Assembly: GCA_026214975.1 (NCBI GenBank)
Contig: CM047805.1
Location: forward strand, 5,766,001-5,830,000
Length of the DNA: 64,000 bases
Direction of reading: 5' to 3'
Source: Gentiana macrophylla
Taxonomy: Eukaryota; Streptophyta; Magnoliopsida; Gentianales; Gentianaceae
Position 1 is the stretch's first letter, and the number at the start of each line of letters is the position of its first letter. The notes beneath the pieces are model-generated. The model had not been told where the DNA came from, did not search any database, and worked only from the letters and a program-made list of their open reading frames with translations. The position numbers and the translations under genes were made by a program. Positions 25,734-37,875 of this stretch are shown here, in pieces.

Positions 25734-26396
25734 TGTTATGAGAAAAATGAGATGAAGAAGATGAATTGTAAACTGTGTTCACACAGTGTAAAAAGCAGAG
25801 AGATATAGTGATTTTGCAAGTAGTGAAAATCTGCTTTGAGTGTAGTCCGTATATATGGATGACAGACGGTAGTTGTAATCACAAGGCACGTACATTGATG
25901 TTAACCACGATTAATCTGAGTAAATGCTGTCTTGACACGTGGCCCATAACTCCTCCATAACGTTTTTAACCGTTGGATCGTGGTAACTATGGTAATAAAT
26001 GGTAGGATAAATATCCCGCCAAACTTCTTTTAGACTTTAGTAAAGTTTGAGTGAATAACGTTCCATTCAAAGCAGGTTGACCTCAAGAGGTTGGCTCGGC
26101 GATCTGGCGATGAAGGTGCTTCTTGAAGACCTGGCGACAAGGTGACTATCTTTGATCCTAGATTTCTTCTTGTTTTGTTCAATTGATAATACAAGATGAA
26201 GTTTAATACCAATGATCGATCTCATCAAGTGAGCTCACCCAACATGACAAAGACCAATCCCTTGGCAACCTCATTTGCTCAATTGTCCAATCATAAGTAC
26301 ATGGAATTGTTGATACCAATGACTAATCTGCTAAGTGAGCTCCCCAACATAGCAAAGACTAATCCCCTTGGTGAAATTCCAGTACACTGCTGATTA
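25734..26396 (-). other. Sire-2 spacer between pol and post-pol ORF, with a direct repeat
   Basis: No ORF of note. Two ~60-bp copies of one sequence lie at 26205-26266 and 26313-26372 (shared AAGTGAGCTC and CAAAGAC/ACAATCCC-type words), about 108 bp apart. They differ mainly where one copy has CTG and the other CTCAT. The spacer may hold a splice acceptor or internal initiation signal for the downstream ORF, but I cannot point to one. Confidence 0.5.
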
Positions 26397-29300
26397 TCAG
26401 TCAACTTTTATAATTCCAAGTTCAGTCCTTAATTTGGCAAATCTTTCACTATCAAGTGGTTTAGTGAAAATATCAGCAAGTTGATTTTCAGTAGGGATAT
26501 ATAGAACTACCACATCTTTCTTCTCAACATGATCTCTTATAAAATGATGTCTCACATCAATATGCTTGGTTCTTGAGTGCAATACAGGATTTTCAGTGAT
26601 TGCAATTACACTTGTGTTGTCACACATAATTGGAATTTCCTTTTCTTCAATTCCATAATCCCTTAATTGTTGTCTTAGCCATAGTACTTGTGCACAACAA
26701 CTTCCAAAGACTATATATTCAACTTTCAAAGAAGTGGAAGTTGATATTGAATTCTGCTTTCACTTGAACCAGGAGACTAGTCTACTTCCCATTAAGCGAC
26801 AAGTTCTGTAGTGCTTTTTCTATCAATCTTGCATCCAGCATAATCAGAATCTGAGTAGGATATAACTTTGAAGCTTCCATCCTTGGAATACCATATCCCT
26901 ACTCCCAAAGTCTCCTTTAGGTACTTGAGAACTCTCTTGACTGCACCTAAATGACTTTCTTTAGGTTTGGATTGAAATCTTGCACATACACCTACAGCAA
27001 AGGATATATCAGGTCTCAAGGCAGTAAGGTACAGCAGGCTGCCTATCATCCTTCTATATAAGGTCTGATCAACATCTTTGTCTTCTTTATCTTCATCCAA
27101 TCTGATATTTGTGCTCATTGGAGTTGATATCTTGGTGTTGTTTTCCATACCAAACTTCTTCAGCAATTCCTTGGTATACTTGGTTTGATGAATGAAGATT
27201 CCATCTTTCATTTGTTTAACTTGTAATCCCAAAAAGTAGTTCATCTCTCTCATCATACTCATTGGAACTTGCTCTTCATTAGATTTGCAAACTTTTCACA
27301 TAACAGTTCATTTTCAGAACCAAATATTATATCATCTACATAAATCTGTACCAGCAGGGTGCTGTCCATTTCATTGATTCTGAAAAGTGTCTTGTCAATG
27401 GTGCCTTTTGTGAAACCATTGTCCACCAAAAATTGAGATAAAGTCTCATACCATGCTCTTGGTGCCTGTTTCAATCCATAAAGTGCTTTGTTGAGTCTAT
27501 ACACTTTATCTTCTTGATCGTTAACTTCAAATCCAGGAGGTTCCTGTACATACACTTCCTCCTCTAGAATGCCATTCAAGAATGCACTTTTGACATCCAT
27601 TTGATATACTTTGAAGTTCTTGTATGTAGCATGTGCCAAGAATAATCTGATAGCTTCCAATCTTGCAACAGGTGCATAAGTTTCATCAAAATCTATTCCT
27701 TCTGCTTGAGAATAGCCTTTTGCAACTAGTCTGGCCTTATTCCTCACAATGGTACCAGATTCATCAAGTTTATTTCTGTATACCCACTTAGTACCAATGA
27801 TATTTACATGACTTGGCCTTTCAACTAGTGTCCAAACTTGATTTCTTTCAAATTCATTCAATTCTTCTTGCATAGCAATTATCCAATCTGGATCTGAAAT
27901 TGCTTATTCAACAACTTTTGGTTCCATTTGAGATAGAAAACAAGTGAACATAGCTTCCAGTTGTCTTCTAGTCCTTACACCTTGCTGTACATTCCCAAAA
28001 ACTTGCTCAGCAGGGTGATTCCTTAACCATTGTGGATTCTAGTTAGTTTGATTTTCAGAACCTCATCTTCAAGAGGGTCAATTTGTAGCTTCTTCAACAA
28101 CAGGGGGTTCAGCAGATCCTTGAATTGCTTCAGTTGTTGCATCAGTAATGTCACCAACAGGGTGTTCAGCAGGGGCAGTGTCAGAAACTTTTAAGTCATT
28201 AAATCTTTCCAAAACTTCAACACAATCTGCATCAGTGACTTGTTGATTCTCAGCAGGTTCACAATCTTCATCTTCCATACCAGTAAACTTAGGTTCATCA
28301 AACACAACATGGATTGTTTCTTCATGTTTCAGTGACCTCTTGTTCAGTACCCTGAATGCCTTGCTGACTGAAGAATATCCCAAGAAGATTCCTTCATCTG
28401 ACTTTGGTTGGAATGTCTTCAAATGTACTTTGTGATTTAGGATAAAACATTTACTTCCAAAAGGATGGAAATAGGATATATTTGGTTTCCTTCCATTCCA
28501 AATCTCATAAGGTGTCTTTGACTTCTTGTTCACTTGATGTTCTGTTTTGTGTATAGCATCTTTGTATTGATTTGCTTCACCCAATATCTTTCAAGTAGCA
28601 ATGCTTCACAAATCATTGTCCTTCCTGCTTCCTTTAAGGTCCTGTTTTTCTTTTCAAGACAACCCCATTTTCTTTGAGGTGTACCAAAGCAATGACAAGT
28701 TGATGTAGTACACCATTACATTCTGATATTCTCTTATAACTTTGTTGAGAAATTCAAGACTCGATCCGATCTTATTTTATTATTGTCAGACTTTTCTCAT
28801 TCTGTAATCTCTTTAAGAGATTAGGCATGCTTTTGAGTGTTTCACTTTTCTTGTTCATAAATATCACCCAAGTGTACCTTGAATAATCATCCACAACCAC
28901 TAAGGTGTATTTCTTTCCTGTTACACTTGTTGGAGTTATTGGTCCAAAAAGATCCATATGCATCAGCTCCAACACTCTATTAGTTGATTGTTTAGTTTTT
29001 GACTTGAAACTTGACTTTATTTGTTTACCCTACTGACATGCATCACATATAGCATCCTTCTTGAATGTGATCTCAGGTAAACCAATCACTAGCTTCTTCT
29101 TCACCAACTGATTGATATCATCAAAATTTAAATGATTCAACTTCTTGTGCCATAACCAATTAAGTTCTGACTTGGTATGCACAATCAGCGAGATTTTCAG
29201 GCTGCGCAGAGATCAATCCACAACATACATGTTCTGTTGACTTTTACCAGCCAGTACAACTTGATCACCTCTTTCACTAATGACAATGCAGTTGTATTTG

Positions 29301-29560
29301 TCAAAAGTTACCTTGTATCCCATGTCACAGAATTGTCCAGTGCTCAGCAAGTTGTAGTCCAGTCCTTCCACATATGCAACATTCTTGATTGTAAGTCCAT
29401 TTCTCACAAGTGTGCCATATCCTCTTGTGTATCCAGTGTATTCTTGTTGCCAAAATTCACCCTTGGACCATCTTTTGCCACAAAGTTTGACAAAAAAGTG
29501 CTTATTCTTTGTCATATGTCCGGAACATCCTTTGTCAAAGTACCGGACACCCTACAAAAC
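26397..29560 (-). pseudogene. Sire-2 pol (protease, integrase, RT, RNase H), broken
   Basis: From 29560: the protease loop reads FDKGCSGHM where Sire-1 has FDSG, so the catalytic DSG triad is altered. Pre-integrase follows at 29213-29515. Integrase has MHMDLFGPI and VVDDYSRYTWV (28772-28975), a damaged stretch 28585-28771, and the C-terminal KTPYEIWNGRKP region (28078-28584). RT (27259-27873) is well preserved with [25 protein letters not shown] and YVDD. RNase H (26397-27262) has DSDYAGCKIDRKSTT, KHIDVRHHFIRDHV and NQLADIFTKPLD, and ends at 26397. Frameshifts near 29150, 28770, 28590, 28075, 27900, 27260 and 26790 prevent translation as one protein. Confidence 0.9.
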
Positions 29561-31857
29561 AAAGTTAAAACATTTTAGGTACCCAAACTGTTTGGGTCCA
29601 TAGTGGTCGATAGTAAGCATGACTTTTGGTAAGTTTCCATAAGGTCTTCTCCTAAAAGTGTCATACTTTGGTTCATACATGTATTCACACATCCATAAGT
29701 CCTAACAGTAGGTTGTGTAGAATTCACATATGTTTTCTGGCCTTTTGGTTTATAATGCTGTTTGAAGTGACTTTTGGTGTTAGAAGCATTAGTATAACCA
29801 TTTGTTTGATGTCTGTTAGAATGTACTATAGTATGGAGTCTCTATGAGGTCCTCATTGAGGCTTTTTATAAGTCCTCATTGAGTCCTTTCTTTGATTCCA
29901 TTGCTTAGGTTTTACCCCTAGCGGCATGGTTATCTTGGTTGTTTCTATCACAGGTGTAGGAATATTCCAGTCATCATCAGTAGGGAATAATCTACCTTTC
30001 CCCCTGAGATAAGTATCCCTTGAATGATTAACATTTTTAGATTTAGGATTCTTATCCTTGGAATATTTCTGACCTTTACCTTTTTGTGGTCCAGCAGACT
30101 TGGTAGCAGTCCGCCATCGAAGAGTCTAGAGAGCCCAAGCGATCCTATTTTTGGATTTGTTCTTTTTATTAGGAGCTGTTGACTTCTTAGACTTCTGATT
30201 TTGCTTCCTTGAGGCATTCTCAGTAGGTTTTACTGCCTCAGCAACCTTACTTGGAGTTGGATCTTGTGCTGGTACAAACTTAGGACCAATTCTGGTGCTA
30301 GGTTCAGTAACCTTACTGGATCCACTCTTTTTGGATTGTTGAGTTCCAAATCCAAGCCCTGTTTTATCACCATAAGGCTTTCCAGATTTGTATGCAGTAG
30401 TGGAGCAAGATGGTTCAGCAGATTCAGGGGCTGCTGGATGATCAGCAGGCTTACACTGATTCTGTCCAACATCTTTTTCCTTACCTTTGAGAACTCTTAA
30501 TTCAGCTTTCAATCTTCCAACTTCTAATTCAAGAGCTTCTTTTTGACCTTCACAATCTCATAACAGATTGTATTATCCTCGATTGATTAAGGATGGCATC
30601 CAAAGTCTCATTATTGTCGAGAATTTCTAGGATTTGAACCACAAGTTGATTCACAATCACTTCCAGCAGGAGTATTGATAGATACAGTATTGTATACCTC
30701 CTCAGTTTCATCCATATTGGCCATCAAAGCATAGTCTTCCATAACAGCAACCAGTGATGTGTCATCTGATTCATTTCCCTTTTCAGATTCCACTTCATAC
30801 CCTGATTCATCTTCAGCAACCATAGCCTTCTTGCCATGTCTTCTTTGTTGACTCTTGGTCTTCAGTAGATCTGGACAATCAGGTCTAAAGTGTCCAGGCT
30901 TCTTGCAGTTGAAGCAAAGATAATCAGGTTCCTTGCCTTGTTTTAACTCAGGACAGTCAGGTTTGAAGTGTCCTGGTTTCTTGCAATGAAAGCACGGATA
31001 GTCATTGTCTTTCTTTGATTCTTCTTTCTTTCTTTCAGTAGGCCTCTTTGTGAAATTTCTTGAAGGGGCCTTTCCAGTCTTCATCATCCAGATTTTCTTG
31101 CTCAGGAGGGCAATCTGCTCTTGCATCTCATCCAGCAGATCATCTTGTCCTCCTGATGTCTCTTCTTGATGTGAAGCAGCCAATGCAGTGGTCTTTGGCT
31201 CTTCTTTTCGATTTCAGTACAAGCTTTTTGCTAAATTCATAAGCCTTGAGATCTCGAAAACAACTTGAAGTGTCTTCTTCATGCAACTTTCTCATTTCTT
31301 CTATTGCAGTCACCTTCATTTTCCAAACATCTTTTGCAGGTAGAGCCTCAAAGATTTTGGTGTTTATTTCTTCTTTGAATAACTTACACTCAGCAAGGTA
31401 AGTTCATCCAGGATTGCATTAAATCTTGATTCCATTTGCTCAATGGTTTCATTTGGTAGCATTTTGAATTTTTGAAACCTCTTTTTGACCACACTGATCT
31501 TATTCTTCTTTATTGCATCAGTGCCTTCACAGATCAACTGTATCTTGTCCCAAAGTTCCTTAGCAGTTTTGCAATCTTTAACTCTATCCAAGGTTCTCGT
31601 AAATGATGTCAATAGCAATATTGTTGAGGTTTGCTTTTTTTTAAATCTTCGCATTCCATTCTCTTTTGGTTTAGGAATGTACTCGGTTGTATCACCCATT
31701 GTTATTGCCTTGGTAATCTCAGGTGGTCCATCGATTAGTACATCCATCATCTCATCATGAGTTGCAGCTAGAGTAAGCTTTGCATTCGACGTTTATACTC
31801 ATCAAATCTATCTAGAGAGCACATCAACATAGTTCTAGCATCTTGAGTGTTATCCAT
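29561..31857 (-). pseudogene. Sire-2 gag, broken
   Basis: The start at 31857 gives a frame running into the gag domain (KTAKELWDKIQLICEGTDAIKK at 31364-31750). Tandem CX2CX4HX4C knuckles lie at 30611-31183 (CFHCKKPGHFKPDC and CFNCKKPGHFRPDC), followed by an acidic stretch with DESGYEVESEKGNESDD. The C-terminal lysine-rich region is at 30126-30512, with further fragments to 29948. Breaks near 31795, 31650, 31375, 31230, 30560 and 30130 are mostly single-base or short changes relative to the Sire-1 gag. Gag forms the virus-like particle and binds the RNA. Confidence 0.88.
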
Positions 31858-31946
31858 GATGCAAGTCTTTGAAAATATGTAACTTGAAAGAAAGTTTCAA
31901 AGAATTTTCACAAGCACAACAAGTAGGATTTCTTTAGAGCGAAGCC

Positions 31947-31963
31947 TTTGCTCCGATACCAAT
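31947..31963 (-). promoter_or_regulatory. Primer binding site of Sire-2
   Basis: The minus strand reads AATTGGTATCGGAGCAA right after the LTR end ACCAACA. This is a near match to the tRNA-iMet site and parallels Sire-1. Confidence 0.85.
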
Positions 31964-33666
31964 TGTTGGTCCCTTGAAAGGCTTTGGTTAAGTTTAGAGG
32001 GGTGAATAAACTTAACACTTAAAACTTTAGAGTTAACAAATTCTCGCAACTTTAGCGACTGCTTGATACTTGATGAGTCTGCTTTGATACCTCGATAACT
32101 CTGGCGATAAATGATGAGTTCATTGATAGTTAAGTTTGCTGAATTTGTGCAGCGGAATAATATCAAAATTAAGCCTTAATACTTGTTGTTAAATATGATA
32201 CTAAGTAATAGATACTCATGAGTGTCTCGTGTGTGATTTGGTTGCTAGATTCAAAGAGTTGATGTGTAAAATAAGCTAAGTGCAGAATGTAAATGCTGAA
32301 AGTAAATAGGCAGATTTTATAGTGGTTCCAGGTGGTGTAATCCTATCAGTCCACTCTTCTCCTGTGATGTTGGAGGAAATTCACTAGAGATCTTTGATGT
32401 TGCAGTTACAAAGATTCCTAAGTTGCTTGTCCTTTACCAATAACTATGGCTTCACAAATCGGCGGGAGCAGTAGGATTGTTGCTCTGAGTCTTCCACTTT
32501 GGTCCTTGAAGGTAGGATTGCCTCTTCACCGGCTCCACCACAATCAACGATCTTTCACACAACCGTGCTTCATCTTTGTCTTCAAGCAGATTCTTTATAA
32601 AATAAAGAATGAATCAAATAAATGATTCGATTCGGCAGACTTGATTAGGATGATATATCAGCAGCTTGCAGTCTTCAAGTGTGTATGCTTGATGTAGATT
32701 GAATGCAGAATACACTTGAAGAATTTCCTTGGATCAGTAGCTTTAAGTTCAGTAAGTCCAGCAGGGTGTTTTTCAGCTCAGAATTGCCTCTTTAAAGTTT
32801 ATCAAATTTCATCAATCATCATCTTGTTTTCTGAGTTGAAAGTCCTCTATTTATAGGCAAGAATGCATGTGACTTGTATTTGAAATTCAAATGTAGCCGT
32901 TCCTTGTTTTTGTCCCATCTGATTTGCATTCTGTCACTATTCATAGGGTGACATCGTCGAATTCCTTTTTGTGATGCGATCATCCACCCTTTGATTTATA
33001 TCCAATGGTTAAAAATCTGAATCATCCCAACGTCTTTTTGATCTCAGCCTTTGATTTGTTTGATAAGTCAGAGGTAGTTGGTTGTCCTTATCCATGTAAT
33101 CTTCCAACATAATCTTGATGTAATCGAGGTATATCATCAATGAGTTCATCGATCTCTTTGAGATATCCATCGATCTATTTGAAACGACAATTTGCTGTGT
33201 ATAACATACAATGCAGCTGATTTCTTTTATCTAACTTTTATTTGTGAAGTTAGATTACACCTTTTTAAAATTATAACCAAGTTCCAAACATCATCCAACT
33301 TATGGAACTTAGACCTTCTCCACAAGGTATATGTAATCAGTTTAGGTCATCACAGACTTGCCTAAATTCTGATTTCATATCCTTGACTTAAATTACTAAG
33401 TTTGATCCCTTAGCCTTCAGAATCGAGTTTGAGCCTCGGCCTTCCGGTCTTCAAAGAGGTTCACGACAAGTCTCTTGACCTATCTACCCCCTCGATATGG
33501 ACCGATCTGCGATATAAATCACCACCATTACTGATGCTTGTTTGATCAAACCTATTCATAAATCAAACTCTAATAAACCTATACATTTGATCTAGACATA
33601 TTTTTGCCTTTGCACTATAACAGCTAGTCTGGCACTCATCATCAAAACATAGAAATAAGTCCAACA
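31964..33666 (-). repeat. Sire-2 5' LTR
   Basis: 1,703 bp from TGTTGGTCCC to AAGTCCAACA, paired with 19925-21625. The minus-strand promoter should lie within it; CTATAAATAG (about 32850, minus) is a good TATA candidate. Many CAG/CTG words of the other LTR appear here as CGA, CTT or CAAT variants. Confidence 0.92.
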
Positions 33667-33671
33667 ATAAC
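33667..33671. repeat. Target site duplication ATAAC of Sire-2 (right)
   Basis: Identical to 19920-19924. Lies directly after the LTR end CCAACA at 33666. Confidence 0.9.
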
Positions 33672-33905
33672 AATCATCAGTTATTTAATTGTTATGTTCT
33701 TACGTTCAACATGACCATTAGATTGAGGTGTGTATGTTGCAACGGCATGATGAATGATGCAAGATCTTGAGCAAAACTCATTAAACAATGCATCATATTC
33801 AACATCACCCTTATATTTGTTGAATGCATCAAGAGCATCATATTTATTTTGTCGATAAATTAATGGGCTATTCCCAACATTTTTTACATAAACTTTTGTC
33901 AACAA
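33672..33905 (-). pseudogene. Copia integrase fragment, part 1 (interrupted by Sire-2)
   Basis: The minus strand reads DALFNEFCSRSC and TYTPQSNGHVERKN, the C-terminal half of a copia integrase core with its catalytic glutamate (VERK). The frame is open to the Sire-2 target site and continues as the 19850-19924 fragment. Upstream it is cut by the plus-strand copia LTR near 33906. Confidence 0.85.
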
Positions 33906-34400
33906 AGTGACTTGATCTCTAATCTGGTGGAACTAATCTGGAAGTCGGCTGAGTAATGGTCAACTGAGCAAATGTATTTAAGTCTGTGAGAGTCATCTAG
34001 TGAGGTCAACAAAGTTTCTTCTGGGAGTTAGCAACCTGCTGAGGTTTTGGATACAGCTGAGTTCTACATCTGGGTAGTGATCTGCTGAGTTGCGTCAGCA
34101 GAGAGACCCACATCTAGGGTATTTATGGCAATCCGACAGAGATCCTTTGGCGGTTAGGGTTTTAGGGATTTGTGCCTATAAATACCAACTATAATGATCA
34201 TTGTAAAGTGTGTAATCCGTCTAAAATTATGTGCATGATAAAACATCTCTTTTATGTCAATGGAGTAGTCGGCACAATATCGGAAACCATGTTAAATCCT
34301 GTGTTCTTCTTGTTTCTATTATTTCTCTGTGATTATTTAAGTTAGATTGCTTATGTGTTTGTTCTTTTTGCATCTGGATTCCCTTTATTTGTTATAAGAA
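33906..34400 (+). repeat. 5' LTR of truncated plus-strand copia
   Basis: About 490 bp before a primer site. Its right part resembles the reverse complement of 47419-47894 (shared TTCTTGTTTCTAT-like and TTGTTATAA words). The exact left end is uncertain; TGACTTG at 33908 is a candidate. The expected terminal CA appears as GA. Confidence 0.65.
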
Positions 34401-34401
34401 A

Positions 34402-34415
34402 CTGGTATCAGAGCG
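34402..34415 (+). promoter_or_regulatory. Primer binding site, plus-strand copia
   Basis: CTGGTATCAGAGCG follows the LTR end directly and matches the complement of plant tRNA-iMet. Confidence 0.9.
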
Positions 34416-34517
34416 ATCAGGTTCTGGGAATCATCTATAGGAACGAATTTTATCTTCGCCAAGACCCTCACCGGTGCTAGGCTTCTATGATAAAAGTTCT
34501 GTTTTTTGGCAAGAAAT

Positions 34518-35350
34518 ATGTCTGCAGTTAACGTAAAAAACAATAAATTTACAGGAAGAAATAGTTTTAGTCTATGGCAAATCAATAAATTAACAGGAAG
34601 AAACAGTTTTAGTCTATGGCAAATCACGATATGGGCCTTGTTAAAGCAACAAGGGTTATGGACTCCTTTATATGGTAAAGAGGATGCCAGTTCTGCAGAT
34701 TATTCCAATCTGGAAGAGAAAGCACATTCAACCATCATGTTGTGCTTATCTGATGATATTATCACTGAAGTTGCTGAGGAAGATACAACTGCCAAGTTGT
34801 GTCAAATCTTTATGACTAAGTCATTAACCAACAAGTTGCTGCTAAAACAGAGATTGTTCAGTCTGAGGATGCATGAAGGAGGTCAGTTGAGGGAACATCT
34901 TGATCAGATGAACTTAATCTTACTTGATCTCTAGAAAATTGATGTTAAAACTGAAGATGAAGATTCATCCTTAATCCTGTTGGTGTCATTACCTGCATCA
35001 TATGAGAACTCTGTGCAGTCTTTCAAAGTTGGAAAGGAAACGGTGTATTTGAAAGATGTAAGGCCAGCCTTGCATGCAAGGGAGCTGAGACACAAGGAAG
35101 CAAGGACAGACAGTCAGGCTGTTGGACTAGTAGTCAGTAATAGTGGAAAGAGACATGGACAGTCTATGAAGAATAGATTTAAGAAGGAAGGATCCAATGG
35201 TCCTAAACCCACAGATGTCAGTAATTACTGTAAGGATACATTGGAAGTCCAACTGTCCAAGGAAGAAAAGGAAGCATGAGAGAAATTCTAACACGGTAGC
35301 TATGGCTGTTGAGCATTCTGAAGAGGATCAGGTTCTGCTTGCAGGGGATT
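34518..35350 (+). pseudogene. Copia gag, plus strand, broken
   Basis: Starts at the ATG at 34518 (MSAVNVKNNKFTGRNSF), matching the start of the related minus-strand copy at 47292. A 42-bp in-frame tandem duplication (34543-34584 and 34585-34626) repeats the TGRNSFSLWQI segment. The gag domain continues with WALLKQQGLWTPLYGK and KLLLKQRLFSLRMHEGGQL. A stop lies at 34934. A frameshifted CCHC-like knuckle is found near 35225-35265. The acidic tail EHSEEDQVLLAGD ends near 35350. Confidence 0.85.
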
Positions 35351-37431
35351 AAAAAAACATCATGCTATTGTTTGGATCCTTGATTCTGGAGCATCCTACC
35401 ATATTTGTCCACACAGAGAGTGTTTTTCTACTTATGAGCAGATAGATGCTGGTCATATTTCAATGGCAAATAGAAAGGTCTGTAAGATTGTAGGAATTGG
35501 CTCAGTTCAGCTGAGGACAAAGGATGGTAGATTCTGTAGATTGAAAGATGTTAGACATGTTCCATAGATGATAGAGAATTTGGTATCTCTTAGTCTTTTG
35601 GACAGCAAGGGGTTCAATTTCAAGGGAGAAGGTAGAGAGCTGAATGTCTACAAACATTCAGCTGTGGTCCTCAGGGGTATTACGAGGGGAACCTTGTATA
35701 TAGTACAAGGAACTATTGTATCTGGCTCTGCTGTTGTGGTATCCTTAGCAGTTCACCAAACACTGCAGACCATGTTGTGGTATATGAGAATTGGTCACAT
35801 GGGTGAAAGATGAATGTTGGTCCTTTCTTTAGCAGGTTTTCTTGGGGGATATAAGGTCAAGACTCTGGACTTTTGTGAGCACTGTGTGTTTGGAAGCTAC
35901 ATAGAAGCAAGTTCTCAGCAAGCAAACACAATACAAAGACATAACTTGATTCTATCCATTCTGATTGTTGGGATCCATCAAAGGTGGAATCATTGGGTGG
36001 TCACAGATATTTTGTGTCATTCAAAGATGACTATTCAAGAATGACATGGGTTGTGATGATGAAACACAAGAGTGAGGCATTCAATTGTTTCAAGCAGTGG
36101 AATGCTCTAGTGGAGAATTAGACAGACAAGAAAATCAAGAGGCTTCAAACAGATAATGGTCTAGAATTCTGTTGGTCTGAGTTTGATACATTCTGTGAGG
36201 ATCAGGGTATTGCCAGACATCATACCGTCAGGAGTACACCTCAGCAGAATGATGTAGCTGAGAGAATGAATCAAACTCTTCTGGAGAGGGTAGGATGTAT
36301 GCTCTCTAATTCTTGTTTATCAAGAGGATTTTGAGTAGAGGATGTAAGAACAAATTCTACTTAATCAAAATGAGTCCTCATATAGGGATGAAGCTCAAGA
36401 CACCATTTGAGATGTGGTCAGGCAAGCCTGCTGACTACTCAGTTCTTAGGGGTTTCGGAAGCACAATTTACTATCATGTGATTGAAGGGAAGCTGAAACC
36501 AAGAGCCAAGAAAGGAGTGTTAGTAGGATATGGAGATGGGTGAATGGGTATAAAATTTGGTCATCAGTAGAGAACAGAGTTATTCTCAGCAGAGATGTTG
36601 TTTTCGATGAAAGTTCTATGCTCAGCTCATCGTGAGAGATCTTGTGAGTCTTAAGCTAGTCTTGAATCTAGGAGTCTTTGAAAGCAGGTGGATCTTCAGG
36701 TAGAGTTAGATGAGATGCAACACTCAGTTGATCCAAGTTAGCACTCATCGATCACAGTTCTTGAACGAGTTGAATCCAAGCCGGTCGGTGAGCAAATATC
36801 CGAAATTTGGCGTCACACAGATTTTGGTCAGCAGAGTATAGCTGTCAGTAGAGCTAGAAGACCAAATGTTGGGGTGCCTCCCAATAGGTATGGGTTTGAT
36901 GATATGGTTGGATATGCACTTCAAGATGCAGAAGAAGTGGATGATTTTGAACCTTCTACTTACAGGTAAGCAGTGACATGTTCTGAAGCATCTCAATGGC
37001 TAGCTGCCATGGGAGATGAAATGGAGTAATTACTGAAGAATTAGACTTGGGATCTGGTTAAACATCCAGCTGATATGATAGTTGTTACTTGCAAGTGGAT
37101 TTTCAAGAAAAAACGAAGGAATTTCTGAGGCAGAATGGGTCAAGTATAATGCACGTTTGGTTGCAAGAGGGTTCAGTCAGAAAGAAGGGGTGGACTTTGA
37201 TGAGATATTCTCACCAGTAGTCAGGCATACTTCAATCAGAGTGCTACTAGCAATGGTGGCACAGCAGGATCTTGTACTTGAGCAGTTATATGTTAAGACA
37301 ACTTTTCTACATGGTTAGGTAGATAAAGAAATATACATGACTCAGCCAGAGGGATTCCAAGTTCCTAACAAGGAAGATTTTGTGTGCAGGTTGAAGAGGC
37401 CCTTGTATGGACCAAAACAGGCTCCAAGGCT
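35351..37431 (+). pseudogene. Copia pol, plus strand, truncated in RT
   Basis: The protease motif WILDSGAS is readable near 35375-35400. Pre-integrase follows with WYMRIGHMGER (35568-35813). Integrase pieces include DNGLEF and GIARH-type motifs (about 36130-36240) and KTPFEMWSGKPADYS (36313-36543). A degraded linker leads to RT, with MVVTCKWIFKKK-like and VARGFSQKEGVDFDEIFSP segments (37082-37318). It ends at LKRPLYGPKQAPR, before YVDD. There are at least six frame breaks. The rest was lost when an LTR-like sequence beginning at 37432 arrived. The closest relative in the window is 45596-47292. Confidence 0.85.
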
Positions 37432-37875
37432 GTTAAAGTTTGTAAAAATACAAACAGAAAGTAATAAAATGTAGAATCAATATTATTGAACTAAAATCAA
37501 AAATTTAAGTTACAATGCAACTGGTCATGGGGTATTTATAGCTTCATACACCTCATGAATCATTTAAAGTAAGTTACAAATGGTTACAACAAACTACAAC
37601 AAATTATAACTGATTGAATAACCGTTTTCTATACTACTGATCGTCGCGGGCCTTACGTCGATTTTACTAGCAAGAGTACTAGGTCAATCGTAGTATAGCA
37701 GGGCGAATCAAGGTCGATCCCACAAAGACAATGCAACTTAAGCACAATCAATTCTAACCTAACAAAGAAGACATTAGTGGTCGTTGACCAACAATAAACA
37801 TAAAATAAACATGGTATTCCTTCCTCATCCCTCCTATCTACTAACTTGGTCTAGTTAATCCTTATGTTTACTTCC
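37432..37875. repeat. LTR-like fragment and unassigned sequence
   Basis: Begins TGTTAAAGTTTG exactly where the copia RT stops. Its minus strand contains GCTATAAATACCCC, a typical LTR TATA box, so it is probably a minus-strand LTR fragment (to about 37640). The remainder to 37875 has no ORF or recognisable feature. Confidence 0.45.

Larger units (their letters stand above)
19925..33666 (-). mobile_element. Complete Sirevirus-like copia element (Sire-2), 13.7 kb
   Basis: Full minus-strand element flanked by ATAAC duplications. In transcription order: 5' LTR 31964-33666, PBS, gag 31857 to ~29561, protease and pol down to 26397, spacer, long post-pol ORF 25733-21791, polypurine tract and 3' LTR 19925-21625. 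The gag domain with tandem CCHC knuckles, the long LTRs and the extra ORF after RNase H fit the Sirevirus lineage of copia. It inserted into a copia integrase. Coding regions are broken by many indels. The two LTRs differ chiefly at CAG/CTG positions, which may be sequencing error. Confidence 0.92.
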
